Source: Aphrophora alni | Lineage: Eukaryota > Arthropoda > Insecta > Hemiptera > Aphrophoridae | DNA length: 64,000 nucleotides | Direction: 5' to 3' | Assembly (NCBI GenBank): GCA_963513935.1 | Contig: OY740768.1 | Span: forward strand, 73,756,877 to 73,820,876 | Shown here: positions 1 to 20,550 of the stretch, in pieces | Position numbering within the stretch: position 1 is the first letter of the stretch | Layout of the letters: every line of letters starts with the position of its first letter | Translations under genes and position numbers: made by a program | Notes under the pieces: model-generated | Told to the model about the DNA's origin: nothing | What the model saw: only the letters and a program-made list of their open reading frames with translations | The model's database searches: none

Positions 1-1250
1 TATTTTTATGGACGTTGAATCGTATATGACAAAAGTGGAACAGAGCCATAACAAAGTTTTTGAAATCCTCTTACTTCCTATGAAATGTATTGGGTAACTC
101 AATCTTCTCAATCTACGAAGATGGAAATAAATCTAGAAATTAGGCCAGTAGTGTGCGTATATTATCATAGTCAATTGAAAGTGGGAAAAGTTAACTGTTA
201 GTTGTGATCAACTCCAATTGGCCCTAAACAGGAGGGTGCAAACATTCAACAGGTTACTGCGATTGTGTCTTGAAAAATGTAATAAGAAATGTGGAAAAAT
301 AAGAATTTTGAAAATAACAATATTTAGAGATACGGCTTTCTAACAGAGATTAATTCGTCTACTAGACTGTCTATCCCCCTAAACGACTACTGGTCAAATG
401 GCCAGTTAGTTGAAGTAGCTGTAAGTTGGGAGTGGTAGTGTTACTTACCTACCACGAATATCCGCTCTTGGTATTCCTGCCATAAGTCGACCAAGGGCGC
501 AGTATTTTTAGTGTCAAATATACACCCGGGGCTTGCAGACGAATGCCGATACTATGAAGGTGCATGGTTTTGAATGGGGTTACACAAATTGATAGGGATA
601 AATGGTGAAGAGTCAAGGTTTTAAACCAATTTCTTGGGGGTCCGACTCTTTTTATTACTCGATGATGTGAGCTAAAGATTTGTGGAGCTGCATCTGATGA
701 ATATTTTATTAGATGCATTGCTGGTTCGAGGTAAAAATAACAGTTGAGTTGTTTTAGGGTTGAGCCACACGTCTACCTTTCATTCCATTTGACGTTTACG
801 TGGCTGGAGATCCATTAGCTAGTATTATTGGGAGTGGTATGAAACTATTGGCTAAATAGTTGGTAATGGTATGCTATGCTCACTGCTATACGGGCCAAAG
901 TGGTATCACACAAAATTTGGAACTGACTATGTGATTTTCATAAGGCCATATTTTTAAAAGCCTGATGATATAGGTTAGGGTATTTTTGAATGGCTAGGAT
1001 GATAACGGAGCAGTGTGGGCCGGTAACTGGTTTCCAGTATATTTTTTCGAAATTCAATCAAGTCTTTAAGTGGTAATAGTCTATTCCCGGTTAAACATGC
1101 CGCTGTAGTGGAGGAACGTACTGGAAGAGAAAATGTGTTCATAGTTGTGATGGTATAAAGTAAATTACTATCTCCAGTGCTGCTGTGTTACACTGAGTTA
1201 GCGGCCTGTATTTAATTTATTGAGACTGCGTTATTAAGTGCCAAAAACAT
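1..1250. other. Decayed coding-like DNA of unknown origin
   Basis: Less A+T-rich than its surroundings. Protein-like stretches appear on the plus strand in changing frames: an ATG frame at 8-97 (29 codons), pieces around 120-200, 225-335 and 480-710, and a piece around 760-850. A minus-strand frame at 449-718 overlaps the same part and may be its shadow. The pattern of short open pieces shifting frame every 100-200 bp suggests an old pseudogene, perhaps of a transposon or an integrated virus. I cannot assign a family. Confidence 0.25.
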
Positions 1251-2740
1251 AGTGCTATAACATCTCTTAAAATAAACACATCAGGTATACAAAGCATATA
1301 ACACTCAATGTTTTATGAAGATAAAAAACTTAAACAATAATAAAAAGTAAAAAATTTCATAACCTTACCCATTACGAATGACCCTAAGTTTCATTGCGAC
1401 TTCTGACGAAACTTCAATTTGATTTAAACAGTCAGTGTACACTCTCAACTAATGGGCGGTGTATACTTTATAGTGATCTCCTTCGGCTCGACCATTGTTG
1501 TTGGGTGACCACGTCACAAATATCACTTACAGTGAGGCACTGAAGTTGTTAAAAATATTTTAGTCCTTTAGTATAGACTATTTAAAAACATAGAAATGTT
1601 TTACTATTGACAACAATAGGATGTGATTATTTAATATATGCAGTATCGTTATGTACAAGTACTGCCAACGGTACCAGTAAATAAAATTAAAGTAATTATA
1701 TTTAAATATAAATAGGGAAATCACTTTCACAGTTTACGAATTCCAAAAATCATTGTTGTTGGTAATATTATTTTTCTAAACGTGAAGTGAAGGAATGCCA
1801 TGGGTGATTTTAAAACTCTTCTAGACGTGTAATTTTTCTTTTACCGACTGAAGTGTTGGTTGTAACTTGTCAATACCAGGGGTTTATAGAGTAGATAATC
1901 AGTTGGTTACAGTGAACTGTTATCCTACTTAAATATCTGGAAGTGTAATTGCGCTGTAGAAAGTTTTTATAAACAAGTCTCTGGTCTTTGTTATTTTATG
2001 AAAAAGAGTGGCATTATGAATAAAGTCAGGATTACGCCTTAGTCGATATAATGCATATTAACGAATAAATAAATTTAGCCTAATTTTGACATTATTTTTT
2101 GTAATGTTTCTGCTATAATGTTATCATATTATTAAAATTATATTTTGCTTTGTTCAATTAAGTTTATAAATGTGAATGTTAAGTTGAATAATGTTCAAGC
2201 ATTGAATGTTTCTCTAACGATAGACATGATAGTTGTTATTTAGTATAAACCCATTGTATCAAAACAATTGATACCGAATTACAAGACTCCAAGACCAATA
2301 AAATTTAATTTTAAATTAAATTGGTTTTAACAATAATAATTATTTAATTTAAAAGCAAACGTAATTCTGAAATAAATCAATATAATATTCTATATTTCTC
2401 CTAAAATTTACACAAATTATGTAGACTAAAACTTACTTGTATGTTATCCCCTTATAAGGGGTTTATCCCCTTATAAACTAGTTGGCTCGTTTCGTAGTAT
2501 CTCCATCTTCAAACCAACATAGTACCTACTCTTAACAATTTCTTTAAAATATTTGCTGTATATTTTCTTCCAAATACTGAATAAAATGTTTACTTAAATA
2601 TCTCTGATAGTTGATTACCATACCTAAATCATCCTTTTGATTACGTTATTAATTTATGAGTACACAAGTAGTTTCTGAACATGAAGGTACTCTAAAACAT
2701 ATCAATTAATAATAATGCAATAATATTTCAAGTGAAAAAT
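1251..2740. other. No gene recognised
   Basis: A+T-rich with no convincing frame. It holds a small palindrome at 2445-2475, where TTATCCCCTTATAA occurs twice around a perfect CCCCTTATAAGGGG inverted repeat. Confidence 0.6.
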
Positions 2741-2747
2741 ATACGAC

Positions 2748-2805
2748 CTAGACTGGGAATCGAACCCAGGACCTTTGGCTTTTCAATACCTGCTAAGTAA
2801 AAAAT
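2748..2805 (-). repeat. tRNA-derived SINE fragment (B box)
   Basis: On the minus strand GGTCCTGGGTTCGATTCCCA contains a perfect Pol III B box (GGTTCGATTCC) in a T-arm-like setting. A matching A box, acceptor pairing and full cloverleaf are not found, so a SINE or tRNA pseudogene is more likely than a tRNA gene. Confidence 0.5.
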
Positions 2806-3071
2806 CGTATAAGCGGAGAAATTAATAAATTAAATTTAATAATAATAGTTTGTCAAGGTTAGGAATGACTAAGCATTTTACTAAACAAATATATTAAATA
2901 TATATGTTTATAGAAAAACTATTGAAAATAAATGGTGTACTTTAATTAAAGAGAAAATCTTTAATTACATAAATGTTTCATTTTATAATATACAAATGTT
3001 TTCTTTTTACAATTTTATGAATTAAAATAACTCAGAAAATAAAATAAAACTACTAAAAGAATAAGTATTTT

Positions 3072-10838
<7,767 letters not shown>

Positions 10839-10859
10839 CTTGTCGTACTCTTGGCGTAG

Positions 10860-10891
10860 ACTGAGCATAGACATAAGGTTCTCTTATTATA
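10860..10891 (-). promoter_or_regulatory. Core promoter of the large Cys-rich gene: TATA box plus arthropod initiator
   Basis: Reading the minus strand, TATAATA lies at 10891-10885 and TCAGT, the arthropod initiator consensus, at 10864-10860. The predicted +1 A (10862) is 29 bp downstream of the first T of the TATA box, which is the expected spacing. This gives a 24-nt 5' UTR before the ATG at 10838, whose -3 base is a purine. Both motifs together at correct spacing make this better than chance in A+T-rich DNA. Confidence 0.6.
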
Positions 10892-12409
10892 TCAACTCAG
10901 GGTAAAACGACTTGACCTTGAATGGATTGTAATTCAATAAATCACTCGGAGCTTAGTAGGTTTATAAAAGAACAAAATTGTTATCTGGTAATAAATAAGC
11001 ATACCCCAAGTGCGTTCAAAGAAAACAGACGGTTTTTTTATCGTTGAGGTTGAGAATAATAATTTGTCACTTGATTTTTAAAAAGCAATAAGGTGTACCA
11101 TTGTGGAATCTAATGAAAATACTGTGATTCTTAGGTTTTATATATTATTTTTAGACAGTTATATAAACAAATTAAAATATAAGATAAAATATAACGTAAC
11201 CTAACTTCTGCCATTGTGGTTGCCACATCTGTCAAGGAATTAATTGATATTATAATGATAAAATATCTAATCACTTAACTGTAAAATTATGTTACAATAA
11301 TTTAAACTAAATAATGGAAAAATATCTAATTTATAGCAAGGTTTAGATAAGAATACATCACTGCTGTGTATTTTTAATCTATTTTATGTATTCATGTTAT
11401 TATGTACACTAAAAAATAAAAACAATAAAATCATGTAACTGCCAATGTAATCATGTAACATAAAATCATGAATACATGTCTAATCATATTAGACTATATA
11501 TATATATTAGACTGATTTTTAAAAAATAGCTACGAATCTTCTCAAAATGATCAGATCATCCTTTAGGCATTTTAACTAGTCTCACTATAGTGTTGTTTGG
11601 GTTATTAGTTCTTGGTTTTTCGGTATAGTCTTTGTTTTTGTTCAGACAATTAGTCCAGGAGTTTTAGAGAAAAAGGAACTTTAAAAGTGATAATAATATC
11701 AGTTAATTTACGTAGCAGAAGAAATTATTTGCTATGTGCTATAAATTTAGATCATCGGAATCTCTGTATAGGTTAGGTTAGGTTATGTTTGTGATAGGAT
11801 TTTCAGATGTTATACCGAGCTCTCTATATAGGCATAAGATATAGGATGACACTTTTAAAGATATCTTTTCCTGTCAGTTACATACGTATAATAATAAACG
11901 TTAATCTGTAAATTCAATTAAAAAAGTCACGTGATGGTTTAATCCAACAAAAATTAATATGTAGGTTAAAAGTACTGCAACAAGAGACGGAAGTTCTTTT
12001 CTCATGAAATGAAAACAATTCATTCTTTTGAGAAAATATTTTTTAATAATCGTGTTCCGTATACTAAAAGTTAAAATAAAATAATAACGTATAATATAAG
12101 CTTAAGTTGTTTTATTATATGATTAAAAGAAAAATAATTTCGAAATAATAAAAGAGAATTTTGAGTGTGTTATGTATGCTTTAAAATATGAACAATGTTT
12201 GGAGGTTTGAAAACATTTTATTAAGGTCAGTCCGAACCGCATAATATAACCGTAATGTTAACAAAATGTCACATATCTTGAAAACTATTAGACCTAGAGT
12301 TTTGATTTTTGTTTTATATGAAAGGGCATGTATTTATCTAGTCAAAAACCAGATAATTTGTTATTAAACGAATAAAAAAATGTTATTTATATATATTGAC
12401 TTTATTTTC
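10863..12409. other. Upstream flank of the large gene, no further gene
   Basis: A+T-rich. A short GGTTAGGTTAGGTTA run lies at 11769-11783 and an AT run near 11498-11508. No open frame or motif is recognised. Confidence 0.6.
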
Positions 12410-13450
12410 AATATTATGATCTCAGGTAGATGAAAGTGTTTGCTGTGGTCATATGTTTCTTTGTTTATCATGGCCCTGTTGTTCTTACACCATGAAAGTT
12501 TGTGTTGCGGAGTTTCATTAGTTGAAAGTACATGAAAATTACCAGCCCATACATCTTGTTTCATGGCTGTATGTTGTATGGCTGTATGAACCCAAACATG
12601 GCTGTATGAAACAACTGTATGAAGTTTGGGTTCCTTCTCATTGCTAGGCCATACAAATTCTGCAGTTTCTGGATGGCCACATCAGTCAAACGGTTTTTCC
12701 CTGACAAAGTTTTTACATCTGCTAGTACTTTTTTAGTTAACATCAACTTTCTTAGTCTTGCGCCCACCCTTTTTTGCACATGGCCAACACATTCAATTTT
12801 ATTAATGTTGCCATGTTCCCCATAAGGTTTAGAATCTCTCACAGCCTGGTATGCATTAGTATTACCATCCCTTAGGTACTCTGTATGCCTAACGTTATAT
12901 TGGGAGACTGATCGATGAAAAATAGTTTTACCGCCGTACACTTCCATCCCTCCACTACTTCTCTTATAGTTTGCAATACACAGTGTGCATTTGCTGTTCT
13001 GTTAGGGCATAAACAGTGTTTTGACATGGATATAAAATCCAGGACCTTAACAGTAACACAAGAGATGACAGAAACAATACCGTTTAGCGATGAGAGCCCC
13101 CTCCGTTGCCAGGACCCATAAAAGGCTACATATAAGTCTCTTACGTTATCATTTTCATTTACTGCTTCTTCTGTAGCAGACTTCATTGACTCTTTACAAA
13201 GAGTTTCATCTTTTTCATTCAACAGTATTTCATATTTTTTTTAACTGGTAGGTGGCGCTGGCAAATTCAGAATTCCACAAATACTTTGTGCCGCTGTATA
13301 GCCTTTGCCAACTATTCTTAGGCCATATACTAGTCTCAGATTTATGTCAAAATATCAGGTTTATATTGTCATTCCTTCTATGAAAAATTGGTTTGAATTG
13401 ATCCAATATGGTTTTTGAGTCCACAGTAATTTGATCAGAATTAGTAAACA
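12410..13450 (-). pseudogene. Mutator-like transposase remnant
   Basis: Minus-strand frames, in order, show a region reading like the N-terminal part (…VYGLR.VGKGYTAA…CGILNLP), then a DxYVAFxGSWQRRG block (about 13130-13090), a KHC motif, the stretch NKIECVGHVQKRVGARLRKL (about 12800-12740) and a C-terminal ETYDHSKHFHLPEI block (about 12460-12420). These match the insect 'Mutator-like transposase' family (PF20700 type, by memory). An in-frame stop lies near 13240, frames shift near 12900, and the two downstream pieces (12947-12561 and 12564-12364) are in different frames. Terminal inverted repeats were not found. It is a non-functional relic. Confidence 0.7.
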
Positions 13451-13659
13451 TTAGTAGACAAATAAACACAGTCGATAGTCTAACTAAGCAGCTTCACTGT
13501 TGCCAACAGCTAAAACAAAATACTTCCCAAATAGCATTGGGCTTACTACATAAAAGTCTATAAGTCGGCAGGTTACGAGTGTGCTTCCGGAAATGCTTGT
13601 AAAGCAGTTGTACCATTATATATTTTTTGAACCATATAAATATACATGTTATAGCTAAG

Positions 13660-13661
13660 AG

Positions 13662-13698
<37 letters not shown>
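13660..13698. repeat. (AT)n microsatellite
   Basis: About 19 uninterrupted TA units, followed by a second short TATATA run in A+T-rich sequence. Confidence 0.95.
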
Positions 13699-13702
<4 letters not shown>

Positions 13703-14359
13703 CAAATATATATATTTCGGTTTAGACTGTCCTGTCTAGGAAATTTAAACAAACGTAAATTTTCGTGTTAACGAATAATATAATTTTTTGAATATCAAAG
13801 AACAACATTAATGGTTTGTAAAATTGAAAATGGTTATTGCATTTGAAGATATCACCCCTTTAACTGTTGAATACAGTAATATAAACCATACAAAAAACAA
13901 TAACATACTTTAAATCCATTTTCTTGCATTAGATTACATTTTACGAATACGTGTGTAAAAGTGACATTACATAATGCAATATTGTGTTTGAAATAAAAAC
14001 TCAAACTTCGCCATTGATATATGGTGCTGAGAAAAATAAAATTTAGAATTGGGAGCTCCAGCATCCCTTCTATCAATTTAGTGAGATAGTTTCTAATCTA
14101 CTTTGTAAACATCTCACACTTCAAGACCATAACTTCATAAATAGCATGTTATCTAAAAAAAGTGTAATCGTAACTATCCATATAATTTATCCCAACCGGA
14201 ATGGCTGGATATTAAAATGGATCCTACATACCTGGATCTGAAAGAACTGGCGCCGAGTTCAACTAAAAGACTCTATCGTTGTTAAACAAATACAGGCAAC
14301 TATGATGTCGTATTTCGATTTTCATTCCTTGAGACATCCAAGAAACCACCAAATATTTG

Positions 14360-14560
14360 TGAGTCTCTAAAAAGCCATAGAGTCGCGTCTCCATCGACTC
14401 CCTAGATGTACCATTGATTGCCTAAGACAGCTGAAAAAACTCTCTCAGAAGGATGGGTGATCTGGCTGTAATGTGTAACAAATAACGTCGGTGTTCCTGA
14501 AAGCAAACCAGCTGGCCAGCTAGCAAAACAGGGACCACCACTTAATTAGCCCTCTAACCC
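14360..14560 (+). pseudogene. LINE retrotransposon RNase H remnant
   Basis: Plus-strand frames read like the end of a LINE-encoded RNase H domain: an S.ALKSH-like block near 14365, then GVPESKPAGQLAKQG (14491-14534), which matches the GVPGNExADxLAKxG signature. Stops and shifts interrupt it. Relatively G+C-rich sequence from about 14200 to 14900 may be the rest of the element, but only the RNase H part can be recognised. Confidence 0.5.
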
Positions 14561-14899
14561 GACAGCTGTAACATTAGCTTGCTGCCAGATTGCTTGTTAA
14601 ATTAATAAGTACACTAGAGATGTACCCAAAGGAAACAGTGAGAATGCCTTGCATCTGAAAGGCCATTCCCATTTGGTGAAACTAACAGCTGTCGCTGAAT
14701 ATCTCCCAATAATCTGCTCCAGGTCCATCTGCACAGCATCAGATAGGCTAAAGACGACATATCTTTTATGCCATACCACCAGGATGGATCGCTAGCTTCT
14801 CAAGAACTGCCCTGAGTTCAGCGGTTTACCTCTAAATAAAGTGCTTGTCCTGAGAGGCTTGATGTCGTACGGTTGAACGGCCACGGACTGTTAAAAGTA

Positions 14900-16180
14900 A
14901 AGTGAGGATATTGTGTTTTGATTTAAAATTTAAAACTAATAACAGTTTATCTATATTTTTAATAACTCCTTGTTTATTGAAATAACTATATCTACATGCT
15001 AAGTCAAAGTGCTGGTGGAATCCCCACGTTAAAGTTAAAGTAAATAGGTCAGAAATATTTCATATTGTATTTTGTATTATGATGCGTGTCTTTACACTAT
15101 ATTAATTTGCATTATAATACATCACTTTTAAATTTATTTTATCAGCATGCAATCTTTAATACCAAATTTTCTCCAATTTTTATTTAAGTAAGTTTTAAAA
15201 TGGTGTAAACTAGAAACATGTAAACACTAGAAGCATTTCATTAGATATTTTTAACTCACAGTTGTAAATAGTAGGGAATAATTTTTAAAAAAATCTATTT
15301 TTGGTAATCCATATCTAGAGAGCTTAGAAGACCTTATATTGCACCTTAGTGTAATTTAGGAAGTATGTAAAAAAGTTTAGTACTTGGAAACTGCAATGTT
15401 TGAAATTTTTGCTTACATGAATATTAATCAGGTTCTTTTATCCTAAAAAAAATAGCAATTACGCTTGTAAAATATTTTTTTCATGACCTAGTATTATATA
15501 TATTGTTAGTTGTCACTTATCGTTTACATAAAATATTCAACAATTTTAGTTATTGTATTATTCTCTTTATTAGCTAGTAATGTAAAGACTTGGATTATTA
15601 ATAATAAATTGACAGATTCACCTTTGGAATTATTTTTAAAAGTTTTATTGTAGACTACAATATAATTCCTACTTATATAGTCGTCTATTAAAACAGATAG
15701 ATTAGTATGCGTGTTTACTTGAATGTTTTCATAGAGTTAATAAATTATTCTTGTTAACTCAATGTGGCAACTGACTAACGCGCTATGTGAGACACAATTA
15801 TATTCATCCGAAACATTACTCAAAGAAAAAAAAATGTTCAATGTTTTTAGGATTGGTTAATTATTGCATTTTGACGCAATCTTTTTACGCATAATCGATC
15901 TAACAACTGCTTATATTTTACAGTAATTAATTGACGCTGATGTAAATAATATACAACAGTTGTATCAAGTTATAGGAAATATCAGAGTACTGAATAAGAT
16001 TTTAATTGGTATAAATATAAAAAAAAGTTTTGCTTTTAAATTTCTTATTGTTTTGGCTGTTATTATCCCTGCGGAAAAGGTTGAAGAAAAAACCAGTTCA
16101 AATAACATTTTTAACTTGAATTTTTGTTATTACTACTACTCGTTATTAATTAGTACTTTAATAACTACGAGAGTGTGCTT
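14900..16180. other. No gene recognised
   Basis: A+T-rich sequence with short frames only. The 107-codon frame starting at 15960 has low-complexity, A+T-driven content and overlaps a minus-strand frame; neither looks coding. Confidence 0.6.
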
Positions 16181-16189
16181 TATTCCAAG

Positions 16190-16450
16190 TCGGAGATCTC
16201 CAGTTCTAAAACACCAACACAAGCGAAGCGAGTGGATGATGTTTTGTTTAATACATGGATACCTACAATTCCACCTAAAGTAGATCACAGGGAACGTACA
16301 GTTATGTGGACTTATAAGATCACACACTAACTTCAAAGTTGTGAGTGGGGGATATTATTTTACTCTATAACTATTTCCACATACACCGCGTCAGAGATCT
16401 CCAGTTTTGAAACATAAAAAACGAAGCTTTTGGATATTGTTTATACATGA
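16190..16450 (+). repeat. Near-tandem duplication around GGAGATCTCC
   Basis: Two related segments of about 65 bp at 16190-16260 and 16386-16450 share GAGATCTCCAGTT, AAACA, a GAAGC block, GGAT(G)AT and TTTAATACATGGA-like ends. Spacing is about 195 bp. The first copy holds the palindrome GGAGATCTCC. Confidence 0.5.
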
Positions 16451-16459
16451 AATTTTCAT

Positions 16460-18380
16460 TGTCACTTAAAAGATAAAAAACTCCTCGGTCATCATCGCCT
16501 TAAAAAAAGGAAGGCAAAAGTTAATATGGAAACCCTTAATTCTTGGATATTTTAATAACGCTAGGGTTGGAAGATAACAATAGTTAGTCAAAGAGAGCTG
16601 ATATAAAAGGTGAAATAGGAATCTAACACAAGAATACATTAAAAGGTGTAGATCCTGCAAGGATCCGTTACGATTGCCATGCTCGTATTCACTATAGTGA
16701 GCCACTGAGGATTATACTAAATGGACATGTACAAGTTCTCTCAGAGTAGAATGACAGGAATCCGATTTATTCATTACAAAATAAATTAAAACAAATTTAA
16801 GTTACCAGTATTTTACGCGTCATTTAAATCAAGTGAAATAAGAATAGGAAAGATGCACTAAACATTATCGATTATTAATTCCACATGCATACACTATCCC
16901 AAATCTTATCCCAAAAAGTACTTAAATTCATCAGATAATTTTAAAACTTAAAGATTAAGACATATAAAAGGAAGGCTTGTTTTATTATGGGATATAGGAA
17001 TGGATTCTTACAAGTGTTTGTAGCATCCGAGTACACATAGATTTGCTTTTGCATAGATTGTTTACCGACCTTCACATGACATCAATTAATGTTGTATAAT
17101 TTGTGTGTATATATATATATATATGACTTATTTAACTTCAGTTCAGTTTATTGTCTGAAATTTGTTATAGGTGTATAATATTTTGTTTGTTAGTTTTTCC
17201 CATTTTGTTTAGGCCTAGTATTTGCATATAATTTTATATATTTTCTGTTCACAATTTGTGCATACTTGCAGGGTAAATGTCTATGTAAACAATATTTTCC
17301 AATAACTGTTATTTTTGTTTCTTTAGATTAAGATGGTTTTCTTGGAATTCTATAAATAAATAACACATATTTGTTTCTTGCAACAATTATTCATCTAGTG
17401 TCATTATTAATAGAAGTTATTCATCTTATACAAATTTGTTAAAAAGAAGACTTTTAATCAGAATTATTGGGTCGTATTATTTTGACAGTTATAAGATCAT
17501 ACAAATTATAATAATATTCACAAGAGTAATACGTCATATCAGTGCTCTACTTCACGTTCCAAAATCAAACACAACTCCTACTAACAAATTATATATTATT
17601 TTTGATAAGATAATATTTCATAACCAAACTTTATAACCTAGCATAGGCCCAAATTTGACTGAACTGCAATTAAAAGTATGGGTAGTAGCAAGATTATTAA
17701 CAATATATAGTTTAAATGATTTTATATTTCAGAATTTAGCTTTTTTATTAACTCACTTTATGTTTAAAACACATAATATGAACATCGTTGGTTGTAGGAT
17801 TTCAAACTGTACAAAATAAAATGATTTGGACTATTAAAATTTGGACCAAGTATGTGTCGAAAATGTTAAATAATAAAAATGGTAATTTTTGGGAAGTATA
17901 ATAATTAAATGAACGTAAATTTAATAAATGTGAACAATATTTATCTACTTTTATAAAGAATTGTCGGAACATTTTATTATGTACATCGTAGAAAAAAACT
18001 ATATTTTTTTGTTATAACAACGCGATTCATTCTTTACATAAACAGTATTTACTTAAGAAGTAATATAAACAGCTACGTTAGTTTTGGCGTGAACCGATAA
18101 GATAAGCTGATTATTTATTATAAGAAAAATCTTTATTTAGCGTTACCTTGATGATGATATATGAGTATTATGTTTATCTTGTTTAAGTTTTTATTCGATA
18201 TTTAATAACTGTGCATTTGTCTGAAACTAATTTAAACCTGCAGTGGTAGGAAAGTAAATGAAAATTTGAGTTAAAAACGTTAACTAATTAATTGTGTTTT
18301 TTTTTTTTTTAGTAATTATCAATTTATTTCTAGTTTAAACAGTACTATTGCTTGACTACATGAGAAACCATAGTCTTATA
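16460..18380. other. No gene recognised
   Basis: A+T-rich, with a short (AT)n at about 17108-17124 and a T tract at about 18297-18310. Frames up to 79 codons look random. Confidence 0.6.
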
Positions 18381-18384
18381 TACA

Positions 18385-18700
18385 TAATATGCAGTAATCA
18401 CATTAGATATCTGCTGCATAGCATCCTGGAATTCCTGCAACGATTCATATACATGTAGCAAGATTCTAATCACACTAGACGTGTATCTTTGCAGTTTTGT
18501 AGCAGTGTTAACCAAGTCGGCATGATCACAACAAATTAGCTGCTTTATACCTTGTTCAAATGATTGTGTAATTCTTCATCTGTTACCGTACCACAACACC
18601 AATGAAAAACATCGCCGATGCTAGTAATGACTCGGAGTGATTGTTGAATGCTGAACATCATCTGTGCATTATATTTATCATGGTTTCTTATAGCTCCAAC
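18385..18700 (-). pseudogene. Env / F-like envelope protein fragment of an insect retroelement
   Basis: One minus-strand frame (about 18700-18545) reads through a run containing IGDVFHWCCGT followed by a TDEEL block. This resembles the region just after the fusion peptide in insect errantivirus Env and baculovirus F-type proteins (vGd...FGTaT..dl). The frame then breaks with stops and continues in others to about 18385 with helical, Leu/Gln-rich content. No pol or LTR is recognised next to it. It is an old fragment, and identification from one motif is uncertain. Confidence 0.4.
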
Positions 18701-20540
18701 TGCCTGACACAAAGGGGAATAATGTTTCCTCTAGAGATGATTAATTAAATGTTGGAAAATTTTGAAAATGTTGTAAGAGATTGAGAGGAAAATGTATGTC
18801 AAAGATATAACAGAGTCATGTATATAATCGGAGGATTTATATTGGAAAATGTGCTCCTGTAGAAACGATCACTGTAACTTACATGAATAATAATTCATCG
18901 GTGGTATGTTGTAGAATACTCTACTGCCACACGGGTGGCCTCGGCCGATACACCATTTGTTAGGATCATTAATTTACTAGGATTTCTGCCTAAGTTTTTT
19001 CGCTTTATAAATTTTTCGCTTTGCCTAAGTTTTTTACTAAATAAATCAGTAGTTTAAATAAATCACTTATACAATTAATGTTATGCAATTATACGCCTTG
19101 ATTCTACGTTAATAATTTAATAAAATGACTGAATAATTATAAGTTCTTTTACACATAAAGTTTCTAAACTAAGGGGAAATTAATAATAATTACTGGAAGC
19201 GTTAAATAAAGGTGGTACCAATCGTTCAGGCTCAACCTAAACTGTTGAAGGGATTAAGAGGTCAAGCAAAAATTGAAAAAGCCTATACTTCCAGTGAACC
19301 GTCTAAATCCACTAAATACTCTCGAAAACAAAGCCTGTAATAAATATTACAGGGTTTGAGGTAAGTGCGTTAATTAAAAAGAGGGAGGTGCATAGCCTAG
19401 CTCAGTGTACAACAGAATAGCTGAGTTTTTCCGTTGTAGTGAAGATGGCAAATCACCCTTCTTGCAACTGTCGCAGATTCTTGTATGAAGGTCCCCGATC
19501 TCCACGGAAACTCTTTCCCGCCAAGTACGTCTGATTATTTACAAAAACTCCAGCAGTTATTCACTTAAATCAATTGACCAAGTTCTCTCTCAGCTTAGCG
19601 TTTATATACAACTGTGACCTTAAGGACTTGCAAGGTAATCAATTTCATGTTAGTATTTCAGGTTTATCACAATAATTGTTGCTACTCTGGCTTCCTGAAA
19701 AGAACTTAGACTATATTCGTCACTAAATATATCTCTAATTCTTAACAAAAGGGTTTTGGAATTAACCTAAGCTAACCTCGAAAACTGCTAAAAATCGTGA
19801 CTATTAATTGAACAAATTATTATTATTTTAAAATTTATTTATTTTTTGTTTTGTTTTAGGCTTCAGAGGATTTTCATGTAACCAATAATCTCAAGGAGGC
19901 GTGAAAAAATCGCTAAACAGTTAACTTTTTGCCATTAATATCATTAAATTAGTTACAACAAAAGTAAACGTGTTACAGCCCAAATACTTAAAATAGATAG
20001 AAACTTATTTACTTAAGGAAACAATTGTTATAATACAACCCTCATGAATCACGTGGTCAGGTATTACTGTCAGCTGATTTGGTTACAGGTCGTAAAGCTG
20101 ACACTTTTCTCCTCACTCCTCCTGCACCACGTGGTCAGTCAGGCTGCTGATGCCAGCCAGTGTTGCCAACCGTACGATAATTATAGGTTTGTACGATAAT
20201 ATAGCCTCTCATACGAAGTACGATTTTACGATTTAACTCCCACGATTTTGCCATTTGTAAAATAAATCTGTGATAGTGCCATCTATGATTGTTAAAATTT
20301 TATTAGTTAAAAAATTGCCCACAAATAAAATTTATGAACTCTGTCTACACTTGCCCTTCATTCCTCCTTTGTTTTGCTTTGAATGAGCAGTTTTCTTTGT
20401 TACTTCTAGATTACATTTTTGAGATGCTGTTGACCTTCAATTACATAAAACTGTAAAGCGGTTAAAATAAAGTTAAGTAAATAATTTAATTAACGAAACA
20501 AATGTTTTAATAAAACATATCTTTCTGCATAAACAACAGC
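18701..20540. other. No gene recognised
   Basis: Holds a perfect 20-nt palindrome at 19334-19353 (CCTGTAATAAATATTACAGG) and a 29-codon Cys/Arg-rich open frame from the ATG at 19445 to the TGA at 19532. A moderately G+C-rich patch at 20040-20260 looks like repeat DNA but matches nothing I know. Confidence 0.5.
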
Positions 20541-20550
20541 TAAATTAAAG

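Noticed and set aside
2748..2805. Complete tRNA gene
   Set aside because: The B box and T-arm are present, but no A box, anticodon arm or acceptor pairing was found.
15960..16283. 107-codon plus-strand frame
   Set aside because: It overlaps a duplicated repeat segment and a minus-strand frame, with no protein-like motif.
19445..19534. 29-codon Cys/Arg-rich frame with a donor-like sequence near its end
   Set aside because: Too short, with no acceptor-linked downstream exon; kept only as a note.
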